A program made the position numbers and the translations under genes. Below are positions 35,456 to 46,354 of a stretch of DNA of 64,000 bases, piece after piece. The notes below the pieces were generated by a model. That model saw only the letters and a list, made by a program, of their open reading frames with translations, did not search any database and was not told where the DNA came from. How positions within the stretch are numbered: position 1 is the first letter of the stretch; the number at the start of each line of letters is the position of its first letter. Source of the stretch: Ophiodon elongatus (taxonomy: Eukaryota > Chordata > Actinopteri > Perciformes > Hexagrammidae). The stretch is from NCBI GenBank assembly GCA_016806645.1, contig JACSYO010001818.1:631001-695000 (forward strand), read 5' to 3'.

Positions 35456-36589
35456 ATGAACTTGTTAATATTGCATGATATATTTTCAAATGTATGCTAT
35501 GCACTATTGACTATGCATTTGAAGAGCGCAGACGCCTGGAAAAAAAGTGTCGCCGTTGTATGTTTGTATGTATGCAAACTACGGAGACGATGAATGTCGT
35601 AGGGTAACTGTGGAGTAGAGTAGAACAAGCCAGACAGTCCACTAGGGGGCAGTGTGAGGGGTGGTGATTGGGTCAAACAAGCACATGACTTCCACCCCAT
35701 AAGTCTGTTGTTTCAACCTAAACAAAATTGTTCCACAATGTTCATCAAGTAGCATTGTGAGTTTCTTCAAGCGTGATACAAGGCTGATATTTATGAAACT
35801 TTTTCTTTTTCTTTTTCCAAAACATTAACATTCAAGTTATCCTCTGGTTTGCAGAAACTTACAATGCCAACACTTCTCTGGTGGCTGGGTTGTGAAGACA
35901 TGTATTTGCCACAACAATTCCTTTGCAAAAGATTCACTAATATTCAGCATGAAGAATTGTACACCACTCTAACAACATCCACAGTTTTGAAGCAGCCAAC
36001 TCCTTTCAGCCACCTTTCCAGCCAGGAAGATGTGTTTGATATTGAAAAGATATTTTTGGAGTATCATTTTAAACTATTAAACCAACAATCTCCAATTAAA
36101 CTCTCCACTTAGGTTAAGCACATGACGCTCTGAAACACTTATGTGCTTGCACATTACCGTAGCCATTTGTCTCAATCTCAAATAAATAATGAATTCTAAA
36201 ATACATTTCATCATTTACAACAACCACAATATGATAGTTAATACAAATTAAGTAAATGAATGGATTAGAGAATGGGGGAATTATGTATAAAGTAATTGAC
36301 TTTTGCCAGAATTCCACTATTTACTGTTGTTTAAACAGTTTAACTATTAGACTCTCAGCTCAAAAAGCACTAAAGGATGTTTGTAATTGAGTCAGTACAT
36401 CTTCTTAATCACATATAACAGCAGTGCTGTGCAACTGTTCCAATTTAGATCACTCCGTCTTGTCTTTTGCACTCATTGACTTCATTAGTTGATGTCAAAA
36501 ACTGGAGGCCTAGCCCAAATTGCTTATCGACTGGGCTTTTAACTAAATGTTACAACTGTGTATGGCATGGATGTCCTCCAAATATCTTT
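35456..36589. other. Non-coding, no recognisable element
   Basis: A plus frame of 87 codons at 35849-36112 has no family resemblance. No repeats were recognised. Confidence 0.5.
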
Positions 36590-36860
36590 AACAACCATCT
36601 GCAGTAATAGGACTTAGCTCATTCCGTAAATCATAAGCAGCATTCCTCAAATTATTATTATACTGACAATGGAAGTAATGGTATTGCCTTTAAGATTATT
36701 ATTCCTATCAGCTCATTCTCTTTTCTCTTCTCTTGCTCAGGCTTTAATTGTGGTATCAATTAGAGATGACAATTTTCAATTAGAATTTTATGAGAGCAAG
36801 GACACTGAATAGAAATGAGGTTGTTGAAAAGCTAAGATCGAGTGACTGCATCATTTCACT
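36590..36860. other. Candidate conserved non-coding segment
   Basis: Repeat-free with several ATTA/CAATTA cores (for example gctttaattgtggtatcaat at 36741-36760, then tagag, then caattttcaattagaatttt at 36770-36789). This is the texture of developmental regulatory DNA, without alignment support. Confidence 0.28.
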
Positions 36861-37599
36861 ATGACTTCTTCCTTTTTATCGTGTTAAAATGCTACACTCT
36901 TGTGTTAAAGTAAGAGGGACTGGGATCAAATCTTAACACCATAGATAACCCGGTTGAAAAGTGTAAACGTTTCACAAATCTACAGAATACAACAACATAT
37001 TTAGATGTATTCTGATTAAGTTATTTGGATATGGAGAACTCATTCATTTCAATAACAGTTTCATTTGTAATGACCAAAAGATCATGCAGATTTTCAACAG
37101 GAAGAGAAGTCTAGGTTTTATTATTATTTTATTCTGGGAAATTTTCAAAAGTTTAACATTAAAGCATTAAAACTGGGTTATTATTCAACTATGGAGGGAT
37201 GGTTTTATTTCTGGAAAAGGAGCCGAACATGAGATTTAATGAGAAAGGCACATAGATGGACTAAAATGGAAATGTAGCCAGTAGGAATCACATGGTTTCA
37301 ACAGTAGATCATGTTTTACTGGGGAATATAAAGATAGTTTGTGTCAGAACTGCCATTTGACCTAAACTGCCTCTTGGTGTGGGTGTAATTGGCACGATGA
37401 GGAAAATATCAGAGTCTTTTCCAAATTGCATGCAGCCTTTGGCATTTTGAAAGCATGAATGTTTTTTTTCTTTTTTCTCTGAAAAGAAAAATGATGCAAA
37501 AGTGTGTTTCATATCATGAAAGTGGGCACATCAGACCATATCAGTCACAAATGTTGTCAGCCATTCAGCTTAATGGAGAACGCTCCTTGTCTTAAAATG
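36861..37599. other. Non-coding, no recognisable element
   Basis: AT-rich. No frames above 67 codons. Confidence 0.5.
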
Positions 37600-37714
37600 A
37601 CACTGGATTGGACGATGTGGCTGACCCACATGTAAAAGGTCACATGTTCGATTCCCTGCAACAGCCACACTGACCCAAAACACCCACATAATCACTAAGG
37701 CACTGAACATCAAG
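37600..37714 (+). mobile_element. tRNA-derived SINE-like fragment
   Basis: gtggctgacccac (37617 on) can stand for an A box. tgttcgattcc (37645-37655) is one mismatch from a pol III B box. The following 'ctgcaacagccacactgacc' and 'taaggcactgaacatcaag' read like the body of fish tRNA-SINEs. The piece 'aggtcacatgttcgat...aacagcca' is shared, with changes, with 55872-55955, supporting a dispersed family. Confidence 0.5.
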
Positions 37715-38597
37715 GTAAGCTCCACTTGCTTTCACACATTCTCTAACATCATAAAGCCATATTCATGTCAGTACTTGCATTTCGATTGATCGGTCTAGCT
37801 AGTGTTTTAGTGTTCTTGGGTCATGTCGGGTCCAATTAAAAGTTTGCAAAAATTCAAGTGAGACCCAGACCAGAATGTAAAACTGAGATCTGAGTCAGGT
37901 TATGTTTTTAGAGGGTTGGGTCTACCCAAAATCCTCTAAAACCCTCTGCATGTCTGATTCAAATTGATATCCACCTACTGAGTGATTTCACTGCTGTGGA
38001 AGCACAGTCTAACACTGTGCAGGTGCCATAACAATAGGGATCATCCTTGTCATTTAATGTTTTATTACCTGTCAGATTTTGCTTACATTTTTTAGTGAAT
38101 CTTTTTAGTTTCCACTGTATTGCATTTTTGAAGACTTTTTAGCGTAAGAGTTGTGGAAATGAATTAAGTGGACCTATTTCTTTGGACTATACATTTGTGA
38201 AATATGTGGTTATTCTAGGACAGAAGTACAGCGACAGATGATGCTGCACACCTTTCTGGACACCGTGGGACTGCATAGCATCTGGACATGTCTGTGAATT
38301 TGTTTGCCTTTGAAAAAGTACGGCAAGGCAGTCGTTTTGTTTTCTTTTTTTCTATTTCTGTTGACAACCTTCCTGCACATTAATACAAAAATTGAATCTG
38401 ACACAAGCATACATTAAATAATCACAGAGATAAATGAACGATGAAATTTAATCCTAAATGATGCTGTTAATTTACAGTATTACACTGTAATATGACAGAA
38501 TGTGATATTACTATTTTCCATGTATGAGGTATACTACTAAATATTGCCACTTTATCAAATGTTCTATATGATATTCAAAGCATTGATGAAGATATAT
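37715..38597. other. Non-coding; possible repeat debris at 37790-37940
   Basis: 'cttgggtcatgtcgggtcc...gggttgggtctacccaaaa' is suggestive of repeat-derived sequence, but I cannot place it. No gene. Confidence 0.4.
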
Positions 38598-38725
38598 GTA
38601 AAGATATAGTGGAGTAATATCTACCTGAGCAGAGAATGAAGTTACTTTCCGTCTGTGTGTGTTGTAATTTGAGTTTTTCTGTACTTTGTTTACGTAGCTG
38701 GGCCAGATCTACTCTGAAATTCGAA
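38598..38725 (+). repeat. Interspersed repeat, copy B (first copy at 7225-7350)
   Basis: It starts gtaaagatatagtggagtaa and includes tctacctgagcagagaatga, gttactttccgtctgtgtgt and ggccagatctactctgaaat. It matches copy A along its length in the same orientation with many substitutions, so it is an old dispersed family. Confidence 0.65.
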
Positions 38726-39639
38726 TTTAGCACATTTTAAATATTTGTTTTAAATATTATCTTATCTGATTTAATACCAGTTTACACTCTGTCAACTTTC
38801 CAATACTGCAAGATCACAACAAAGGGACAAACCCCTGCACTGAATTTGAGATAAGTGAAAAGTGTAGCTTAATCACACATTTTAACCACTTTTAAGACAC
38901 ACACTTTTAAACATCTTTTAGAAGCAGTCACAGAATATTAAGCTGCCTGATAACAATCCAATCCACTCAATTGCAACCCAATATGGAATTACAGTTGATT
39001 ATGTCTTCCTAAGAAGTATATCTGGCTTCAATCTGCTGCCGTTATCATCAAACTTATTAAAAGGTCTGTTCTATTAAAACACTAATCCTGTTAGCGGATG
39101 ATCAAACAAAGTCATATCGCCTTTGCCTAATATTCATAGAAGAAGAAACTAGATCAATGACATACGGAGACAAAGGAGACAAAAAATGGCTGACTGGAAA
39201 CCCAAAAATTATTACAAAAGTTATGTTTTATATTTAGCAAAATCTTCTTTGAAATGTATCTGTGTAAGTGCCTCTTAGATTAATTTAATGAAACTCCAGG
39301 ATTGAAGGTAACAGTAATTCTAATTATCCAATTCACATACTGAATATAACTATTCTAATTACAATAATTACCTTGTGTTTGGGAGAAATTGCATGAGGCC
39401 CAGGTGGTTGATGGGTTGTTTGGTTTGGAACACCTTTGGCCACGTGCACCGCTTATGAGAATCACTTTTTATTTTCACAGTATACTGAAGGCAAAAAAAA
39501 AAGAAAAGAAAATGAAGGACAAGGTTCGAAGATGGGTCTGGCCCGATCAAGGACACCAGAAGTAGTAGGATAGGAAGTGAGGAAGAGGCCATTAGCACCC
39601 CAACTATAAGCCCCTGGTGCTGCTGATGGGGATGACGAG
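38726..39639. other. Non-coding, AT-rich
   Basis: No element recognised. A 76-codon minus frame at 39368-39598 is not family-like. Confidence 0.5.
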
Positions 39640-39700
39640 ATGGTCTCTAGTTTCAGCTCTATGTTGGATTAAACAATTTCCCCTTTCGGGATTAATAAAG
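39640..39700 (+). mobile_element. Truncated LINE-type 3' tail
   Basis: 'gtttcagctctatgttggattaaacaatttcccctttcgggattaataaagtatc' (read in parts) is the characteristic end of heavily 5'-truncated fish non-LTR elements, whose 3' terminus is a short tandem repeat. Here the tail runs directly into the TATC array. The exact clade cannot be set from about 60 bp. Confidence 0.6.
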
Positions 39701-39775
<75 letters not shown>

Positions 39776-39838
39776 ATATCTACCTACCTACCTACCTATC
39801 TATATATCTACCTACCTACCTACCTATCTATCTATCTA
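39701..39838. repeat. Compound (TATC)n/(TACC)n microsatellite
   Basis: Nearly pure TATC units run from 39701 to about 39774. They are followed by two copies of a block of the form TATATATC-(TACC)4-TATC and a final (TATC)3. The two blocks look like one duplication inside the array. A spurious Leu-Ser-Ile-Tyr plus frame crosses it. Confidence 0.95.
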
Positions 39839-41416
39839 AACGGTTTAATTTAATCCAATCAGGTAGAGATTCCATCTCAACCATCCTTTCTTCGGAACTT
39901 TGAAGGCAAATGTTTGAAGGTTATTGGTAGATGTAGTATCCATATGGATTATGGTGTCAATAATAATCTTTCTCAATTCAGAAGCTAAAGAGTTATAACA
40001 AAATTAAAGATGAAAAAACATCATATTCTTAGTCACAATGAGAAATCTTCCAAAGTAGTTCAATGACTATGATTGTTTGGGACTGCAGTGGTCTGGTTTG
40101 TGCAAAACATTCAAGTACATTTTGGAAGCATCATTTTGGCTCCGTCAGTTTTGTTATCTTGATATTTTACTGGAGATAGATTCAAGTTTGAGGCATCTTT
40201 TTGGCCACGGGCCCACTCCAAGTCATTACTGAAAGCAGCATGCATTAAGACTTGTTTTATTTGAGTTCCACTGGAAGGTTTTTGTACCACCTAAAATAAC
40301 AAACAGCACTATTTTAAGAAGCAATTTCTGATCCGTCCACGGGGACTGACAGGGACAGATTAATTTCAAGAATTGCATCAATTCCTTTCTCTTCTCATTT
40401 CCATGCCACTAAGACAAAAAAAGGAGACATTCAGTTTGGCTGTACAGTATTTCAGTGTTGGGTATAAATTCCACATCACAGACTAAATTAAATTGTCACT
40501 CTAACATAAGCCATTCAAATTATTGTTTTTTCATTTATGAAGAAAAACTATTTTCTTATCCTGGTGATAGGTGGCTATGTATGTCATCAGCTCTGGATGA
40601 AAAGGAGGAGACAAGCGCGGCCTCAGGCATGTGTTTCTGAACAGTAGAAATAATTGAATTGTGTAAAGGAGAATGTAATTGTTTTTGGAAAAAATGAAAA
40701 GGAACAGCAATGCAATGGTAAAGCACTGATGTATGCATCATAGTGCCGTGTGAGACAAAAACTGCCTTCAGTTCTCGTAAAATAAAGAAAAATTAATAGT
40801 GGAAGAGAACTGCCCTGAAAGTGTCTTAATAAAGATTCAGGACTTAGACATTTTGTTTGAGTTGAATAGGGTCAGCTGCATGAAAGACAAAGACAACCTT
40901 AACATGGAACAAAATAATTTGACTATAAAAATACTTTCCAGTAAAAAAAGAAGTTCACAGGTTCAGTCGTCATTGAAAGTCCTTCACAGCTCTATATCCA
41001 ATAACGCCGTCCTTGATCACTCACTACATGACTTCAAAGAACACTGCACAATTCAAAGACTACATCTGTATTGAGCACAAAAAAAAAAAAAACATATTTC
41101 CAGAAATCTATCCAGGGTAGAGTTTATATTGTTTCGTCCTGCAGGGGAAAGATGGAATTACAACGTAGTTTTTTTTTCAAACGTTGGGAGGTGAACTAAC
41201 TAAAACAAGTGAGCTCAAACTGAAGGCCAATTCAATATAGTAGTTTAATTGAAGATGTGGAACAGATTTATCTGATATTAGATTAGAAAGTACTGCCCTC
41301 AGGTGGAAGGATCAATTACTACAAAAGATTGAATTGTCTCATAGTCTCATAGTAGTGCTCTGCGCATAATTAGATAGACGCAGTGTGAGGAACAGCGCGC
41401 GCAGTGCCAACACACA

Positions 41417-41418
<2 letters not shown>
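39839..41418. other. Non-coding, no recognisable element
   Basis: A 91-codon plus frame at 40799-41074 is lysine/serine-rich without any motif. A14 occurs at 41080-41093. No repeats were identified. Confidence 0.5.

Positions 41419-41474
<56 letters not shown>
41419..41474. repeat. (CA)n microsatellite
   Basis: Twenty-eight pure CA units, preceded by an interrupted cacacagaca. Confidence 0.97.
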
Positions 41475-41476
<2 letters not shown>

Positions 41477-41990
41477 GATAAATATGCAGGCAGGCTTATA
41501 AAACACAGAGCAGAGACACATGCATGTATTTCAAGCCCAGAGTGAAGTGTTAGTAAGTACAGACTACTGCAAAGAATACAAAAGAATAATCTTCCATTAG
41601 CCCAGAGAGGAAGTTTTACTTAAGTGATGGAATACCCAGCATCCTTAAGTGATGCATACATAGCATCCAGTGATATACTCTGGAAAAAAAACAACACAAC
41701 CTCCAAATCGAGATTAAACTAAAGCTCCCTTACCAAAGCAGAAGATGACTCTGCTATATGACGGCACAGAGTTTATTTGGCCCCCCTATTTCACATCATT
41801 TCACTTCTTTTGCCCATTAATTTCCAAATAAATGCAAATAATGCTTTACTTACAAGAAGACATTCAACGTGCTGGAAAAGGGCAAACTTCTATATTGCAG
41901 TTGAGTTGTTTGTCGTTTTTCTTTTCAAAGTTTGTATACTATTTTAAAAAGGAAATGCTGGTAATTTGAGTTTCACAAGAGAATACCGGA
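41475..41990. other. Non-coding spacer
   Basis: A rough duplication of 'agcatcc..agtgat' phrases occurs at 41625-41675. Otherwise nothing. Confidence 0.4.
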
Positions 41991-42028
41991 ATATGTTCAG
42001 TTCCAAAACACAGTCTACACACACACAC

Positions 42029-42117
<89 letters not shown>

Positions 42118-42350
42118 CTGTTATACTTATAAAAGTATCTCCTCATCTCTACTAAACGTTGTTACAATACAAATACTTTCACAAGTTCACATGTGTTGTC
42201 AAGTTGTCAATGTTCTGGGATGCTTCACAAACACAGTACACACACTAAACAAATGTAATACCTTTGGAAGTATCTCCTCATCTGTAAAAGCTGTTGTAAC
42301 AATACAAAGACCTTCACAAGTTCACATTCATTGTCAAGTCAGAGAATGAT
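41991..42350 (+). repeat. Diverged tandem duplication, one copy with expanded CA tract
   Basis: Copy 1 (about 41991-42211) reads tatgttcag, ccaaaacacagtctacaca, the long CA array, then gtatctcctcatct, gttgttacaatacaaata, cttcacaagttcacat. Copy 2 (about 42212-42350) reads atgttctggga, cacaaacacagtacacacac, taaacaaatgtaatacc, then gtatctcctcatct, gttgtaacaatacaaaga, cttcacaagttcacat. The gtatctcctcatct marks are 135 bp apart. The CA part is roughly 95 bp in copy 1 but only about 10 bp in copy 2, so expansion or contraction followed the duplication. Confidence 0.85.
42017..42113. repeat. (CA)n microsatellite, long
   Basis: About 48 CA units with a single G interruption at 42033. It lies inside copy 1 of the duplicated unit. 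Confidence 0.97.
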
Positions 42351-43799
42351 TAAATGATGGCAGGGCAATGCACTTGCTGACCTTTTGTGTAAGCCAGAAA
42401 TATGTTTTACACTCTTCCGACATTTATAATGAAAACTCAGCAGCATTGACTAGAGGGTGGATCAAAGAGTAGCCCACAACTCATACTGACTAATGCCTAT
42501 TTCAGTCTGCAGTATACAACTGTCAGATAAACGTATACACACAATTCGTATGAGCCTTGCAGAATTTTAATTCATACAAACAATGCTTAATGAAAGGTGG
42601 TCAAAACAGCTGTGGCTGGGAAACAATATACCACCTTCACAATGTGTTAATGAGTAGAAGTGATGCCGGCAGTCTTTCATAGGGTTGCCATAGTGATGGT
42701 GGTGCAGTGTTGGGAGTCGTGGCCACACAAGCCTGAATCTAAACCCCACACCTCGACTGGGATGTGGTGTGTCACGACCGGTTTACGGATCGGCATGCAA
42801 GAGTCAAAGAGTACAACCCCACCTCAGTCATTAGCAGGATCACAGCGCTGCCTGCAGCAGGGTGTCTATGTATAGCGACTGTATGTGAAGGGCTCAGGGA
42901 GCATAGCCTATACCTGGTCATGACACTGATGCTGCACACCCAAGACGACAGATGTGCTTCCATTTCTTTCAGTGAACCAAAACAAGTGCTTGTCTCCAGG
43001 TTGTTGCCCCCCTACATGTCAAAAGACTTTTGCATAAAGTTGAACCTTTCTCAACATACGCCCCTGAGGAAAATGGGGGAATACAGCCTTGAGCACTCCG
43101 TCACCCTGGTGAAGTGTGTCTTCCTTATGCTAGAATCAGGGCAAACGTCCGTTGGTTTATAAAGATATATGTATATGACCAAGAAGCTTAAGTTAAGTGA
43201 AACATCGGTAATATAACTAAGCTAACTCCCTGAACAAGCTATTAGGACGAGGTTGTCCAGGTTAATAGTCTCGTACCCTGGCTGTGTCCACAAGTGCAGG
43301 TCATCAGTGATTAGCTGAGTAGTTGCGGTTGCATTTGCAATTTAATCACTAGAAAGACAAAATGCCATCGAGTGCTATAGTTTTGTCCAATAGGTAAAAC
43401 CCCAAAATGGCTGAAAACAGACAATCACCTTTTCCATTGGTAAGCAGTGGACGGTCTGCACATTTTTGAATAAATAAGCCCAGAAAACTGTTAGTTGAAT
43501 GCTCCGTACGGACAAATAGTTGTGCCCCCACTCTTCTGTCCATCTTTGTAAGCATGCCTAAAAGGAAGTATTATATTTGCAGTAGGCCTTTGGACAGGCT
43601 TCACACTCTGCCCGGTTTCCCCAAATGGCTTATGAAGTAAGCCCTTTAAGTCATTCAGTGTGCAATAACAACCCCGTTCTTGCTTTTTGAGTGTCATTTG
43701 ATGCCATGCGGTCTGTACTGACTGCAATGTAAATGCAAAGGCAGTAATGTGCTATGCTCAAAGCTAGTGATGCATAAAACGTGAGAAAGACTACTTTTG
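42351..43799. other. Unique sequence with a 132-codon open frame
   Basis: The 42660-43160 part is less AT-rich. A plus frame at 42764-43162 (132 codons) lies here, with shorter frames overlapping it in both orientations. No motif, signal peptide or family resemblance is seen, so I do not call a gene. Confidence 0.45.
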
Positions 43800-44080
43800 G
43801 TGGTTGGGGAGCACGATGGGTCAAACTAACATGACTTACAACTAGGAAACTATCGTTGTTGAGTTATTTAGAGGTGAAGTTAGTGTCTGACATGTTTTCC
43901 GTACTTATGTTACGTTATTTGCGTTTTACTTAGTTTTAGTTAGGTTTAGAAAATACGTCATGGTTAAGCTTTAGATAAGTACTCAGTGGTTTTGTTGCCT
44001 AAACCGAACTGCGTTCATTTCACGGTAAAATGACACACGAAAAGCCCAAAATGTATCGTCACGACGTATCCTGTGGCATC
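43800..44080. mobile_element. Possible interspersed repeat fragment
   Basis: 'ttagttttagttaggtttagaaaatacgtcatggttaagctt' and 'gttttgttgcctaaaccgaactg' followed by 'cggtaaaatgacacacgaaaagc' (read in parts) are reminiscent of widespread fish repeats rich in ggtttag and TACGTC words. No ends are defined, and the call is recall-based. Confidence 0.35.
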
Positions 44081-46298
44081 TTTGATGCTCGCAGTAATAA
44101 TGTTAGACAAAGTATACATTTCTCTGGCCATCACAGCATATATATCAATGCTTTGAAGTTGCATCACCACAGTTTTAACAGCTGCTGGAGCAGACACCAT
44201 TAGGAGATAGGGAGGTAGATAGAAAGTCTTCACTACGCTATCTTGGAGCCCCAGAGGACATAGAAAGAGGGCGGCCCTCCAGTCTTTTTCAATATGCAGG
44301 CTAATGTGTAAGGAAAACATGATCTAGTGCAAGTCAGTGCTTACTGAACACCAGTTGGTGCTGAAGACTTTCCTCTAATGGAAATATGTGAAATGAGAAA
44401 TGGAGTCGGATGAAATGAAGTAGGCATAGATATTACACAATTGTACTGCATTTAGGTGCAAAATATGTGTTATAAATTGCATCAACAACTTTCATGATTA
44501 CACTTCTTCCTTTCATCCATCTGACTGGTCCCACTTCATGCTATGCTTTGCACAAACACTGTAAGCGTTTCTGAGGTGGATGCCAAGGGACCAGGTAGTT
44601 TAGTGTGGTTTTCTGTGTGGTTTGTCAAACTAAGGGATTTCAAGAATCTGTAGAGGAGGCAACAGTGAAGCATTGGGAATATTGGTAAACAAGCAATATT
44701 GCATACTATGAGTGAGAACCACCAAGCTGACAAACTCTTGGAAGGCTACAGTTCTGGCTCTTTATTAGATTCATATTGGGGGCCTGCTGAGAATACTTGA
44801 AAGAGAAATGAAATGGTGCCAAAGCCTGTGTTAGCTCCCCATTGAGAGAGTAATTTTCATTTGAAAGTGCAAGAAAAGGGTCAATTTTAGATGGGTCAAA
44901 ATTGATTAGAATAGGAAGCATAAATTGCACAGTGCTGAAGCTAATAATTGCCCAGTAAGGGATCACTTTCGTCATTTTGGTGTGACCGAATAACAATGTA
45001 AGATCTTTATGAAACAGTATGCAACAACTGCATCATTGTTGATTGATTATTCCATTACTTCAAATTGGAGCGAATGTTAAACCGTTTCTTAACAAACAAG
45101 ATTGTTAAAGAGTATTCTCTTTGCAAATGATGTGCAACCAATTTTGTTTTCACAGATACATAACAGCAATGCTAATACAAGAGATCCTACTTGGACAATC
45201 TCTCAGCAAGCAGCCTTCATACAGAAAACCAATATGTTTGGGCAATGAATATTTCATTCCAATCCAAAGTCCAGACAATTCTCCAGATGCACTAACAGCC
45301 ACATAAATTCTACCTTTATTTTGCTCTGTCACCACTTAGACCTAGTAAGTGCTCAATTTCATGGTTGATCGGGTATTGTACTTGTTTAAATCCAATGTTG
45401 GTGGGTGTGAAAGCCGGAAAAAATTTGCTCTTTTTTGTTGGGAGTGGAAATGTTAATAAGGCCTAAAGTGTGTCCAAAAGTGTAATGGCAATGTGAACTC
45501 TTCAGGGGTGATATTTTGGAAACATGGATGCCTGAATCACTATTAGGGAAAGATTTGCTGACCTGTATATGATTAAGATCACAGACAAAATCGGAGTGTT
45601 CGGTAGATTATGAGGATGTTTAATTTTTTTGTATTTTCTCATTGCCCCATCAACAAGACGGTAAAATTGAAGATATCTGAGACTTAAAATAGAATGGAAA
45701 GAAATTAGAAAAAGGAAAATAGCCCAAAATCCCCATAACAGTTTATTAGTAATTATTTAAATTATTTATTTGTATATCAGGTACTCACCCCCCGTTACCT
45801 TGAGTTCTTGAAGAAAACTTTGAAGTAAATGGGGGCCAGGTTTAACTATATCTATAACTATAAACTATATCAAAACATAAGTTAACAAACTCTCTGACAA
45901 CTCATGCAATATAATCCACGTCTCATCTATCCAGTTGAACGCTCAGTACTTCCCAAACACCTGCATCGTCACTAAAACCTTACGATTTAAAACACTTCCA
46001 CATGAACAGTCTCAGGCTTGCTCTGGTGTGCTACTCATCTTTGCTAGTTCGGACGAGTCCAAAGAGTTTCAAATAGTAAGATGAGAAAGGTGTCTTTGGT
46101 AAGATGTAGATTGATTTTAATCAAGAAAGGGTGATGTTATCCTTCGTCCTACTCTCACAGCCTTCTAAGGAAGACGTTGATTTCCAACCAAAGTGGTAAT
46201 TTGATAAAAAAATAAAATTATATTCCAAAACAAGTTGATATGCTAAGCTGAGTTAAATAAAACGCTGTATCGATAAATCCAAAATGCAACAAGGTACA
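44081..46298. other. Non-coding, no recognisable element
   Basis: Minus frames of 101 and 96 codons (44015-44320, 44706-44996) have no motifs. Otherwise AT-rich and unremarkable. Confidence 0.5.
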
Positions 46299-46354
46299 AT
46301 GGAAACAATTTTAGAGAATTATATATATATATAATTCTCTAAAATTGTTTCCAT
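46299..46354. repeat. Perfect 56-bp palindrome
   Basis: Bases 46299-46354 equal their own reverse complement. The outer half-arm is atggaaacaattttagagaa and the centre is an AT-alternating core with no spacer. Symmetry stops abruptly one base further out on each side. The palindrome can extrude as a cruciform. Confidence 0.98.

Noticed and set aside
39617..39853. 78-codon frame with a Leu-Ser-Ile-Tyr repeat
   Set aside because: It is a translation of the TATC microsatellite.
41966..42349. 127-codon plus frame with a Thr-His run
   Set aside because: It is a translation of the CA microsatellite and the duplicated flanks.
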